A DNA stretch of 64,000 nucleotides from Phorcus lineatus. Lineage: Eukaryota; Mollusca; Gastropoda; Trochida; Trochidae. Position numbers and translations under genes: made by a program. Shown here piece by piece: positions 11,413-21,299 of this stretch. The stretch's first letter is position 1. Each line of letters begins with the position of its first letter. The stretch covers positions 36,491,082 through 36,555,081 of the forward strand of contig OV121090.1 in the NCBI GenBank assembly GCA_921293015.1, written 5' to 3'. The notes beneath the pieces were generated by a model that did not search any database, was not told the DNA's origin, and saw only the letters and a list, made by a program, of their open reading frames with translations.

Positions 11413-14142
11413 CTAATTCTTAAAAATTGGGATGAGTGATTTCCACTTTTTATTAAATTTGCTAATTTCATTGTTTCTTTGAGATATAAATTTTTCCACA
11501 GAGAAAATATCTGACAGAACTTTTTTGTAATTATTGAAGTTTGGAATTGATTTTTTTATATTACATAAATTAATGAATTTCTTTGCCGAGACAATGATTT
11601 GATTTATCAAACCATTATTATTAGATGTAACAAACCAAATAATAAATTTTGAAATTGTTATTTTTGGTTGTTGATAGTTATTTATCCAAATTTCCAGATC
11701 ATTCCAAAATTTTTGTGTCACACTACACTCCCAATAAACATGGCAAATGCTCTCAGGAGCATCATTACAAAAATTACACATGTCATTGTCTACAAGATGC
11801 ATTCTCAACAATTCTCTTTTAGTAAAAATAACTCTTAGAAGGAATCTATATTGGAAATCAATAAGTTTGACATCTTTCATTCCACGTCGGTATACATTGA
11901 AAATGTTATCCCAGTCGAATTTCGAATCCTTAAAAATCGTTTCCCACTTGTTACAGATATCAAGCTTTTCGTTTTTGGATATTAGTTTATCGTAAAAGAA
12001 TCTAGAGCCTTTATTGGATTTCAAGACATTTCTTTGATACATACTGGTAAAGAAATTATAAATAGGAATGTTGTTTCTGCATTTAATAAAAAATTTCCAC
12101 TCAGTTGGTAAAATGTGCAGTAAATAATTATAGTCCAATATTGTACCTCTAATCTTGTATTTTGATTGTAATTTATCAAAGGATATGAAACCTTGATCAT
12201 CACACAAGTCTTTTATAGTCAATATACCATTATTCGCCCAATTCCTGATAACGTGATAGGGGTCTTTGAAATTATGGTTAAGCCATAGAGGCTCCGCAAG
12301 CAAGTCATCAATATTATCCCTTTCAGCATTAAGTGTTTTGCAGTATTTTGTCCACGCATCAATAACATCCTTCCAAAAGGGGTTTTTAGTATGTAAGATT
12401 GTACCTATGTTTGCTCCATATTTTAAGATATCATCATAAGGTATACTACTAGGGTTGCAATCTGTTGATTTTTTACAATATAGTCTCAAGGTAGATAATC
12501 TTAAAGCTTCCAAAAATGTTTTTAAATCAACCATACCCAATCCCCCCTCTGACTTTAGTCTTTTTAAAGTAGTTCTTTTTATCTTATCTTGTTTATCATT
12601 CCATATAAATTTGAAAAAGATTTGTTCAAGAGAATAAATAAAGTCGTTTTGGGGATTGGGGAGTGAGCTGAAAATGTGTACCAATTTGGAAAGGGCTAAT
12701 GATTTTATGACTGTGATTTTACCTATCAGTGTTAGGTTTCTTTTTCTCCATGTTGCTAGTAGTCTGTTTATTTCTTCAAGCTTTTTCTTTGTATTGATTA
12801 CCCATAAATCAGCAAGATTTGGAGTGAATTTTATTCCCAGTACTTCAAACTCCCCATTATGCCATTCAATTTTAAGGTCAGTACATATTCCTTGTTTACT
12901 ACCTGCCATTGAGCCAATCCAAATTGCCTTCGTCTTGTCTATATTTATTTTCAGACCTGACATTTTATAAAAAGTATTAAGTGTGTTAATAGCTGCATAT
13001 AGGCTGTCTTCAGTGCCATCAAGAAATAATTGTGCATCGTCTGCATATTGACCTAATTTGTATTCCTTTCCATCAAGGATAATACCTTTGATCCTATCAT
13101 TATTTCTTATCATACAACCTAAGATTTCAGCCACAAAGAGGAAAAGATATGGCGACAGAGGGTCCCCCTGTCTACAACCCCTTTCATTATTAAAGAAGTC
13201 AGATAAATGGCCATTTTGTATCACGCATGAACTAGTTTGGTATGTTAAAATATTAATCCATTGTATAATTTGTGGACCAAATCCAAATTTATTGAGGGCC
13301 CTATTAATAAAATCCTTTGAAACTGTGTCAAAAGCCTTTTCAAAGTCGATTAATAAGAGTAAACCAGAGAAATTTCTAGCTTTTGTTTCAAACATAATGT
13401 CATATAACAATCTTGTATTCTCACTAATAGTTCTGCCTGGAATAAAACCTGTCTGGTTTCCATGTATTAGTAAATCCAAAGTCTTTTTAAGGCGGTTGGT
13501 TATGCATGTACTTATTATTTTATAGACAGCATTTAGAAGAGTAATTGGTCTCCAATTTTTCAGGCGAGTTCTGTCTTTATTTGCTTTAGGTATACAAGTA
13601 ATAACCCCCCTCTTCATGGTAAAAGATAGTTCACTTTTGACGAATACCTCTTTTACAAATCTTAAAATCCATCCTTTGAGATCGTTCCAAAAAAATTTAA
13701 AGAAATCATTTGGGAAACCGTCTATTCCTGGACTTTTATTGTTTTTCATATTTCTCACTGCGAAAGTAATTTCTTCCATATTAATATCTTTTTCCAGTTC
13801 TTCCCTTAGTTCATAGTTCAATGTTGGTGTAACAACATTATCTAAAGTAATATCTACTTCTAGATCATTATTGAGGGAATAAAGTTTTTTATAAAAATAT
13901 TTCAGTTGATCTAGAATAGAGTTACTGTCTGTAATTTCCTCGTTTTTATCAGTAACAATTTTATTTATTGCTTTGCTAATATAATTTCTATTTTCAAGAT
14001 TACAGAAATATTTTGTTGGTTTTTCACCTTCTTCATACCATCTTATTCTATTTCTAATCTGAATGCCTCTTAGTTCTTCTTCCTTTATTTGCTCCAATTC
14101 CGTCTTATATTTTGTAAGTTCAGAAAGCATGGATTCACTCAT
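11413..14142 (-). CDS. LINE ORF2, reverse transcriptase and zinc-knuckle part
   Basis: A 909-residue reading frame from an ATG at 14142, in the same frame as the endonuclease part and separated from it by one TAA. It contains the RT domain of an L1-type enzyme that copies element RNA at a nicked genomic target: SPGIDGFPNDFF (about 137-148), IPKANKDRTRLKNWRPITLLN (184-204), DFEKAFD (266-272), RQGDPLSPYLF (324-334) and the catalytic YADD (366-369). A C-terminal Cys/His cluster with CNFC, HVYWEC and KFW is the zf-RVT type zinc-binding segment. No further break is visible to the stop at 11413. Whether this half is translated after the TAA, by reinitiation or readthrough, cannot be told. Confidence 0.93.
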   Translation of the reverse strand: MSESMLSELTKYKTELEQIKEEELRGIQIRNRIRWYEEGEKPTKYFCNLENRNYISKAINKIVTDKNEEITDSNSILDQLKYFYKKLYSLNNDLEVDITLDNVVTPTLNYELREELEKDINMEEITFAVRNMKNNKSPGIDGFPNDFFKFFWNDLKGWILRFVKEVFVKSELSFTMKRGVITCIPKANKDRTRLKNWRPITLLNAVYKIISTCITNRLKKTLDLLIHGNQTGFIPGRTISENTRLLYDIMFETKARNFSGLLLLIDFEKAFDTVSKDFINRALNKFGFGPQIIQWINILTYQTSSCVIQNGHLSDFFNNERGCRQGDPLSPYLFLFVAEILGCMIRNNDRIKGIILDGKEYKLGQYADDAQLFLDGTEDSLYAAINTLNTFYKMSGLKINIDKTKAIWIGSMAGSKQGICTDLKIEWHNGEFEVLGIKFTPNLADLWVINTKKKLEEINRLLATWRKRNLTLIGKITVIKSLALSKLVHIFSSLPNPQNDFIYSLEQIFFKFIWNDKQDKIKRTTLKRLKSEGGLGMVDLKTFLEALRLSTLRLYCKKSTDCNPSSIPYDDILKYGANIGTILHTKNPFWKDVIDAWTKYCKTLNAERDNIDDLLAEPLWLNHNFKDPYHVIRNWANNGILTIKDLCDDQGFISFDKLQSKYKIRGTILDYNYLLHILPTEWKFFIKCRNNIPIYNFFTSMYQRNVLKSNKGSRFFYDKLISKNEKLDICNKWETIFKDSKFDWDNIFNVYRRGMKDVKLIDFQYRFLLRVIFTKRELLRMHLVDNDMCNFCNDAPESICHVYWECSVTQKFWNDLEIWINNYQQPKITISKFIIWFVTSNNNGLINQIIVSAKKFINLCNIKKSIPNFNNYKKVLSDIFSVEKFISQRNNEISKFNKKWKSLIPIFKN

Positions 14143-14175
14143 ATTTTGAAAATCTTGTCTAATATTGTCTTCACA

Positions 14176-15192
14176 TTATTTAATTTTTTCTTCCAATTCT
14201 ATAGTTTTATTTTTTTTGTCTTTCTTCAAAAAAGAAGCATAAGAAATTGTTTTTCCTCTTACTTTCATAAGAAATGTTTCCAAAAATAAATTATCACTAA
14301 TTGTAAGTTTAACTTTATCATCTTGTCCATTAATATTTGAGTTACATGATTTAGTATCAGAGTATTCTTCAACAGTTTCTTTCAGGATATCTTTGACTAA
14401 AGTACTGTATTCAGAGTGGAGTAAGAGAGAAGTATTAAATTTCCAGTACCCCTTACCTCTTTCTTGGTTAATAGAATTTGATAAAGTTAATGATATGGCT
14501 GAATGGTCAGATTTATAACCTGGTAAGATATCAGAGTCCAAAGTTATGTCGAAAATATCTTGAGAGATAAGGAAAAAATCAAGTCTGGCCTGTTTCCTGG
14601 GATTCTTTTTCCACCATGTAAATTTTCTGTTATGTTTATTCATTTCCCTCCATACATCTATGAGATCATATTTTTCCAAATTTATTCTAACAACATCTCT
14701 TGCTTTTGGGTTATGTTTATAATTTTCTAAATCAATTGTTGGGTCTAAAACGAGATTCCAGTCACCCACAATGCATAAAGACTCATTGTCTAGAGAAAAT
14801 ATTTTTTCAAAAAGTTTGATATAGAAGTTAGGATCATCCTGGTTGGGGCCATACAAAGTTGTCAGTGTAAACCGTTTGTCTTCTACAGTTATGTCAGCAA
14901 TAATAAAATTTCCATCTTCGTCTTCAATAGTTCTGTGAATGGTTAGATCAACATTGTTATTAAACAGTATGGCTACTCCCCTAGCGTTTGATTTAAAAGG
15001 AGCTAAGATACATTGGAGACCCCATTCATTTCTCATAAGATTTATATCATCTTTTGCCAAGTGGATGTCTTGTAAACAGATAATTGAATAATCTTTCTTT
15101 CTATAAACATTCATAACTTCCCTTCTTTTAATCTTATCACCTAATCCTCTACAATTAGCTGAAATCAATCTAATTTTTTTAATATTATCCAT
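14176..15192 (-). CDS. LINE ORF2, APE-type endonuclease part
   Basis: A 338-residue frame from an ATG, ending at TAA 14178-14176. It is an exonuclease/endonuclease/phosphatase-fold nuclease that nicks target DNA to prime reverse transcription. Visible motifs: SANCRGLG (Asn13), CLQDIHL (Asp42 where most L1 enzymes have Glu), TLYGPN (Tyr114), GDWNLVLDP (Asp144, Asn146), ARLDFFLIS (203-210) and GYKSDHSAISL (Asp229, His230). All other metal and catalytic positions look intact. The frame continues after the stop, without a shift, into the RT part whose first ATG lies 34 nt downstream. A complete ORF2 would be 1,259 codons, close to L1 size. Confidence 0.92.
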   Translation of the reverse strand: MDNIKKIRLISANCRGLGDKIKRREVMNVYRKKDYSIICLQDIHLAKDDINLMRNEWGLQCILAPFKSNARGVAILFNNNVDLTIHRTIEDEDGNFIIADITVEDKRFTLTTLYGPNQDDPNFYIKLFEKIFSLDNESLCIVGDWNLVLDPTIDLENYKHNPKARDVVRINLEKYDLIDVWREMNKHNRKFTWWKKNPRKQARLDFFLISQDIFDITLDSDILPGYKSDHSAISLTLSNSINQERGKGYWKFNTSLLLHSEYSTLVKDILKETVEEYSDTKSCNSNINGQDDKVKLTISDNLFLETFLMKVRGKTISYASFLKKDKKNKTIELEEKIK

Positions 15193-16753
15193 AATAATGT
15201 GTTATTTGAAAAGTAAACATAACAAAAAAATATGTTACAAGATAAGCGATCAAATCAAGGTGATGATAATCAAGGAAAAGATAGAAGATCAAAAGGTATT
15301 TTATGCTTGTTGAATTATCTTGGTGGTCAATGGCTTGATATTTCAGCATTGAATAGGCATAGGCATTCGATGGGTATGTAGTTTTTTGTGCAGATAAGAC
15401 TTGAACCGGATGGGAACCGGTATTTAAACTAAGGATGAAAAATAAAAATAAAAAAATAAACATTTAGGAGGAAAAGGTAAAAGAAAAGAAACCGGGGCAT
15501 GCTCCCTATTTAATACAAAACAAATGAACAAAATAAAATTGAAAATTATTTTTTTATATATGTTTTGTTTGGAGAAAAAAAAAACATCCTGAGGCACAAA
15601 AGTAATTAAATATTAAAAAAAAGAGATTATAAGAATTATCAGAGTTATCAGCCTAAACTGATTTTGATCAAATTAATGAGTTTTTAAAATATAGATACTA
15701 GTTTGTAATGAGAGTATTTTATAATACCTTCCGCAACTTCAGCAGTTACTGTTATATAAGAAAACTGACTTAAAGGCTAAATTGTCCAAGTTGTTTCACT
15801 CCATTTTTCAGGAATATTAAAATGAAATAACCTCCTCTCGGTGAAAGGTACAATCACTAAAAACATCGTAGTCCTGAAATTTTTTTTTTTCAAGAAGTAC
15901 TAAAAAATAAATTATATTCATGAAGCACAAATCTCTCAAACATGTTATAACTACATAGCAGAGTATTCATGTGCAAGAAAGAAACACTGGAATTAAAACA
16001 AAAAAATTAAAACACGAGACTCCGTCCCTGGACCCATCACACAGATCAACAAAAATATTTGCGAAATATTCACCATTATCAAAGTCTTTTGGTGATAAAA
16101 TTAGTTCAATGTCTCTTCAAGATTCGAGAAACAAAAAATATTTTAGATATAAAAGTATTCATTGTCGTGACAACATCTGGCAGTTATAGCACAGTGCATA
16201 GTGATGCAAGCGTTCGTAAAATATCATAGAAATATCAAAACTTCCCATATGGAAGCTGAGAAATAATAACTTCAATATTTGTTACAAAAGTTCGTACAAA
16301 AAAGATAGAAAATAAGACTTTTGACATTGTCCTGCAGGAATATCAGAGTGCACTTACGGTTCACATATCACAAACCACGAAAAAAATTTATATTTCGAGT
16401 CCAGTCACAATTAAAGGATTTCACATTAATCACATTGACCAGAGGACACAGAAAAACTTTTCAAACGTCTTTCTTGAAGTTGGTGTTAAAATAAGTTCCA
16501 TGTACCATAAATCATGTGTAGATCTATATGGCCCGTGAGTGTTCATCGACATGTCAACCAAGGTTGAAGGTTGCAACACCGCGTGTCCATATGAACTGTA
16601 CTGCAGTACATGGTGATGGAAGCGTTCGTAAAATATCGGTTCATAAATGAAAATCCGTGAATAGATATATTCCGAGTCGAGACACAAAATAGAAGATTTC
16701 ACATATGATAGACACCTCACAAAAAAAAGCACTGTATTTCCAAGAGGAAATGA
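15193..16753 (-). other. Long inter-ORF region of the LINE with internal duplication
   Basis: There are 1,561 nt between the ORF1 stop and the ORF2 ATG, where L1 elements usually have tens of bases. Two imperfect copies can be aligned: GCAAGCGTTCGTAAAATATC at about 16206 against GGAAGCGTTCGTAAAATATC at about 16617, and TTTCGAGTCCAGTCACA at about 16394 against TTCCGAGTCGAGACACA at about 16673. Frames of 92 and 100 codons (15185-15463 and 16430-16732) show no domain. The region may hold an internal promoter or translation signal for ORF2, or be an insertion in this copy. Confidence 0.7.
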
Positions 16754-17656
16754 CTAGTTATGGGTTTCTTCGATCAGGACCCATGGATCTTTTGCTGATT
16801 TTCTGCATTCCAGACGCAAGTTGATCCCCTTTTCGATTATCCTTGTCTGTACCTTGTCAGATTTCCTGCGTTCGAAGGCAAGGTTGGCCAACCTTCCTCG
16901 CTGTTTCTTTACGATAACTGGTAAATCAGTCCTGACACTTATCCTCTGCTCTCTCAGATTTTTAGAGTGACGAAGGGAGGCGTTGAAAACACGCTGTTTG
17001 TCCGTGGACGAAAGGAAACGTACCGCAATAGGCTTCGGCATGTCCGCACGGAAGTTGGCAGGGTCGGTGCTTGTCCTGTTTAGCCTGTGAATATTCTCGT
17101 ATTGGAACTTGTCAACATCGTCCAACTGTAGAGACTTTGTGAAGAGATCATTAACAGCGCTGATAGGGTCGCGTTCGTCAGGAATTCCATAGATAAGCAA
17201 ACTGTTCCTTCTGGAATAGGCTTCCTGCATAAGTAAGCTGCGCTTGACGAGTAGCAATTCCGTCTTCAGTTTCGAAATTTCCGTTCTGTTCTCCGTGATT
17301 CCGACTTCGTTGAACTGAATGCTTTTTTTAATGTCTTCAAGTTTATTGTCTACAACTTGTATTTCTTTCTTTGTGTCGGTCAGTTCGCTTTTAACCTCGT
17401 TTATTTGCTTTGTAATATCTTCTGTTTGTTTTGTAAACATTAATTCCATACGTTTTGTCAAATCATCGAAAGTTTGAACTTGCTCGGCTGGGGACGCCAT
17501 GTTTGTTGTGTCGTCGATCACCTTCCCGCGTTGAGTTGACGATTTTTCTTTCAGTCTCGCCCTCGTAATTACGAAATTATCTAATTTGTGTACAGGTAGA
17601 ACGTCCAGTGTTTCTTTATTCTGTTTCTGTTTGTGTTGTTTCTTGTCTTTTGACAT
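16754..17656 (-). CDS. LINE ORF1, L1-type RNA-binding protein
   Basis: A 300-residue frame from the first ATG at 17656; an upstream in-frame GTG at 17701 is less likely as the start. L1-type ORF1 proteins trimerise, coat the element RNA and act as nucleic-acid chaperones in cytoplasmic particles. The sequence has a basic N-terminus (MSKDKKQHKQKQNK), a long heptad-rich coiled coil (about 63-145), an RRM-like core starting SRRNSLLIYGIP (148-159) with IHRLNR (189-194) and KPIAVRFLS (208-216), and a basic C-terminal domain around RLANLAFERRKS (255-266). No stop or shift interrupts it. It lies 1.56 kb upstream of ORF2 on the same strand. Confidence 0.88.
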   Translation of the reverse strand: MSKDKKQHKQKQNKETLDVLPVHKLDNFVITRARLKEKSSTQRGKVIDDTTNMASPAEQVQTFDDLTKRMELMFTKQTEDITKQINEVKSELTDTKKEIQVVDNKLEDIKKSIQFNEVGITENRTEISKLKTELLLVKRSLLMQEAYSRRNSLLIYGIPDERDPISAVNDLFTKSLQLDDVDKFQYENIHRLNRTSTDPANFRADMPKPIAVRFLSSTDKQRVFNASLRHSKNLREQRISVRTDLPVIVKKQRGRLANLAFERRKSDKVQTRIIEKGINLRLECRKSAKDPWVLIEETHN

Positions 17657-17734
17657 AATCAGGGATGATTTTGGATTCGGGCGGGAGCCCCTCTGAAACA
17701 CGTCTTACTCGCTTGAGAGCATGACCGGAAAAAA

Positions 17735-17749
17735 AACCACGGAGCTCTT
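17735..17749. repeat. Target-site duplication of the LINE, right copy
   Basis: Second copy of AACCACGGAGCTCTT, directly beyond the LINE 5' end. It matches 11272-11286 over 15 bases. Confidence 0.9.
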
Positions 17750-18272
17750 GATCCGAATATCAATCAAGGCATACAATGATTCAATGATGGCAAATGCATA
17801 CATGAGATGGTGTTATTACAATTAACAAGTTTGATGAATACATCGTTTTGATAAGGAGTTTATACAAGTAACAAGGATTATATAGAGGAAATGATAGATT
17901 GACTTAACTTGTGTCGGAAGCCCCTATAAAGTACAATGGATTACTGCTTATTGCTGTTAAAGAGAGGATCATCATCTGGCGTGATGATAGCCTTGATCTC
18001 TATTCAAGGGATTGGGACGTTTAATACTGATAGCTTCAGGTGTCTTTCTAATCTTGTAGTCCGTATGCAGTTAGCTTTTGGGATGTTTTTGTTCCAAAGG
18101 ATGCGGTTGTCATGATGGGCTTTGATATGTCGGATTTTGAATCTTTTCTCTGTTAAGAGGACGGATGTTCTTTGATTCCGAGTTGAACAGGGGGACGTTT
18201 CACCAGTGTAACTCTCTCCGCAATCCCCGTTTCACCGTTGCCGTTTACCGTTGGCATGAAATAGGTTCTGGA
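17750..18272. other. Flank of the LINE, no gene recognised
   Basis: This would join 11286 in the pre-insertion site. It contains no clear A box or reading frame of note. Confidence 0.4.
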
Positions 18273-18309
18273 CATCCTGCTAAATCAGCTCTCACTCCTT
18301 CCCATTACC
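18273..18309 (+). mobile_element. Fragment of the long-TIR MITE family
   Basis: CATCCTGCTAAATCAG followed, after a short deletion, by CTCTCACTCCTTCCCATTACCC matches the left TIR of the complete copy at 24847-25179. It is cut off by a TA microsatellite. Confidence 0.6.
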
Positions 18310-18311
18310 CA

Positions 18312-18334
18312 TAATATATATATATATATATATG
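18312..18334. repeat. (TA)n microsatellite
   Basis: About 23 bp of alternating AT, at the edge of the MITE fragment. Confidence 0.9.
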
Positions 18335-18339
18335 TATGT

Positions 18340-19790
18340 ACACAGTATGTAAAATATTGCTGGTTACAGTCATCAAACGCACACTTCTTTGCGGAAAATC
18401 GATCGTGTCAAACCACATGACTGGTTTCTTTTTTACAGGAGTCTGTTTTTTTGTCATTAATTGTGTGGCATTAGCATCTTTTCGCGTGTCCAAATATCTG
18501 CGCCGTATTGTCAAGTTGCATCCAAGTAATATTCTTACAAAACATGTTTAAGAAAGTTTAGTTTCGATCTAATAAATTGGATTGTTCATTGCGTTATTCT
18601 TAGCATACATGTAGATAATTTTGATGGAACCTTTACAATTGATTGGTATGATGTTTTCGTCTGTTTGGTTTATCACATCCTCAAGTTGTGCTTACAACTG
18701 AAAATTTCCTAGTTACGTCCCTGGTCATGGCAGTAAACTTGGACTTTTTGACCCTCAAGCCAATATCGGAGACTGTGCCGTTGATACCAGAAGCTGATTT
18801 GTTTATGAATATGATATCGTCAAGTGGTCTTGTTGAATAAACATTTTGGTTTTTTTAATCTCACTTTTGTATTTATTTTGCAATCTAGATTTAAATATGT
18901 GGTAGCGTTTCTTTTGCCCGTGAGTTTATGTATACGTAGAGGAAGAGATTGCTCAGTGCATAAGATCATAAATGGTGATTGGTGGTTTGAATAAGAAACT
19001 TTCTGCATATGCCGTTGCCATTGGTTTGTACGTGTAGAAACAATGTTTAAATGTGGTCATAGTGATAACATTTTGACATGTGCCTAACAATTGTATTTGT
19101 AAAATATTTGCATGTGTCCAATAATAGGCAGGAAATACCATTAGTAACGCGATCTTTTTTACACATATATCTGTATGTAATTTGTCGGCTAATATGATTA
19201 TCTAAAATGACATTCATGAGATAATACTTGGTGTTGCCAGTTTTCTCAATAGAAGTCAACAAATATATTAACCTGTTGTTTAAGTCCTGTAAGCGTAATG
19301 ATGAAGTCATGCGGCATGTTCAGAAACCATTAAACTTTTTTAATATAAAAGTATTGCTCTTAAACTTCCACGATACATCAATGTCAGCCTTTCTCTTTAA
19401 AAGTCGATCACCACTTCCTTCAGGAAAGAAGTATTACAACTACACAGTAAAGTAGGTAACAATAAAAAACGCGGAATCATGTCTAGACATGTCTGAACCC
19501 AGATCATAATTCTTCTTGCAAGTTTATATTGTCCTTTAGATAATCGTACGCAATGCTATTTATTTTCAAGTGACTGATAACGATTAACACACAAGCAGAG
19601 TTGACTATATCCCCCACCAAGTGACAAAAGTGGGAAATATATTGAACAATAGTTATGAAATTGTATACAATAAACCCCTAATTACTCATATTTTAAGTTG
19701 AAAGCTATGGTCAGCAGATCATTGGTAAATAATTTGTCCTTTAGATGATGACTGTATAAGATCTTTAGTTCCATTTCCTAAGCGTTAAGG
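18340..19790. other. No gene recognised
   Basis: Short frames only, on both strands, with no domain-like content. Confidence 0.4.
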
Positions 19791-20180
19791 TTTTACTGAC
19801 GCACCCTGGAAACAGTATCGTTACATGTGTCTCCATGGAACCAACCAAACCTAAAATTTCTGAAGAAGTTGAAAACCAAAAAAGCACCACCACATATGCC
19901 GATTATTCTACATGCCAAATTCAAAGTTATATGGTTTATACGTTTTGAGTAATATTTCCATGGAAACTGCCAAGTAAAGTAGGAGGAAGTTTAAACCCCA
20001 ATATGGTTCAATGAGCTACGTCTTATAGTTTCATAGTTCTGGCGCGGAAACACAATTCTCTGTTGCGTTTACATGGAAACGGCCAAAGGTTGAAAATCCC
20101 AAAAGGCACCACTTCACATAATGATTGTTCAATGTACCACGTTTCAGTGAGCAATGAAATAACATGATGAAAGTCATTGC
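19791..20180. repeat. Diverged dispersed repeat with CCATGGAAAC-type units
   Basis: Imperfect units carry TTTCCATGGAAACTGCCAAG or similar, followed by a stretch with GCACCAC. Related pieces occur at about 52490-53520 and 55950-56050. No terminal structure was defined, and this may be an old MITE or SINE-like family. Confidence 0.4.
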
Positions 20181-20448
20181 TTATTATCCATATCATTTGT
20201 TGTTGTATATTCTCTTTCATAAACATGTAGTCAAAAAAGTGTTTGCACCCCTGTTTGTTAATGGGTATGATAGTTTCGGTGATTGTGGAAGATAACAGTA
20301 TAACCACATGATACTTAATGATTGAGAAAGCATTTTATTGACCATGAATTAGACTGTAAATTGTCACTCTATGACCCCATGGCTTATACAATTTTACTCT
20401 AAATTATGGGTCTCAAATTGGTGGAAAAAGACAACAATTTAAGTATGG

Positions 20449-21100
20449 TCATAAATCAAATTTTAATTTCGAAACCTCCACCATACACTTAAATGACAGC
20501 TTGAATTCTTCGCCCCTACCCCTCACCAGACGTCGAAATCGCTGCCACTCTTCGTGTAATGCCGCTTCAATTTCATGCAAATTCTTAGGAAAAGGATCCC
20601 TGCGATCTACCAGTCGCCCCAAAATGTCCCAAACATGTTCAAGCGGATTAAGAGCCGGACTCATTGCAGGCCATGGGAGGTGTGTCAGGGCATTGTTCTG
20701 GATTAATTGCCTCACAGCTCGTGAACGATGCGGTCAAGCATTATCGTCTATAAATACAGGTCTTGCTGCAAGTGCATGGTTGTCGAAATGGGGCACGACA
20801 ACACAGGAATTCCCGCATGTAGTGATCTCCTGTTGGCATGATGTTCCGTGTTGCATACACTGTTCATGGACGCCTCCAAACCCTGATCCTGCCACCCACA
20901 GATTGCAGAAGGAACTTGCTTTCGTCTTACCAGCGAATTTTCTTCCATGATATTAAATTCCACCCAAGTTTTTCTCAACACCATGCCAGACGCAACTGCT
21001 TGTGTTTGTTATTGAGTTTCGGTCGCTTGATAACTCTTCTGGACTTTTCAGCGGCTTTGAGTCGATTTCTGACAGTTTGGTGTGTGTGTCTGTATATATC
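20449..21100 (-). pseudogene. Tc1-like transposase relic
   Basis: A minus-strand Tc1-family transposase with several frameshifts. From the N-terminal side: a basic stretch with KRPKLNNKHKQLRLAW, then DESKFLLQSVGGRIRVW (first catalytic Asp), a degraded middle, and a last frame with DNA-stop-PHRSRAVRQLIQ (second Asp; a TGA at 20736-20734 replaces an expected Arg codon) and LPWPAMSPALNPLEHVWD, which supplies the third acid, Glu. The frame ends near 20449 after HEEWQRF. It differs clearly from the relic at 8605-9054, so the two are separate families or old branches. No TIR pair was assigned. Confidence 0.87.
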
Positions 21101-21210
21101 TATATTAAAGAAAAAAAATTACACAAAGCTAACATTACTCCAACATGTTTTATCAATATCTTCAGGGAGTCTTAAAAAAATAGTTATGACGTTATATGTC
21201 ACAATATACA

Positions 21211-21212
<2 letters not shown>

Positions 21213-21289
<77 letters not shown>
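21213..21289. repeat. (TA)n microsatellite
   Basis: About 75 bp of alternating TA with one C interruption. A long open frame across it has no coding value. Confidence 0.95.
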
Positions 21290-21299
21290 TACAGTTTGC

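Larger units (their letters stand above)
11287..17734 (-). mobile_element. Full-length L1-like non-LTR retrotransposon (LINE)
   Basis: A 6.4-kb element on the minus strand. Order: 5' leader of 78 nt (17657-17734), ORF1, a 1.56-kb inter-ORF region, ORF2 (endonuclease then reverse transcriptase), a 95-nt 3' UTR with AATAAA (11320-11315), and an A-tail of about 31-33 nt (T-run 11285-11317). A 15-bp target duplication flanks it. An APE-type endonuclease, an L1-type ORF1 and a poly(A) tail place it in the L1/Tx1 group; the exact clade needs a phylogeny. The sharp tail, intact TSD and a single visible stop in ORF2 suggest recent insertion. The very short leader may mean mild 5' truncation. Confidence 0.93.

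Noticed and set aside
11747-14289. Several plus-strand frames of 60-155 codons
   Set aside because: They are antisense shadows of the LINE RT and endonuclease frames.
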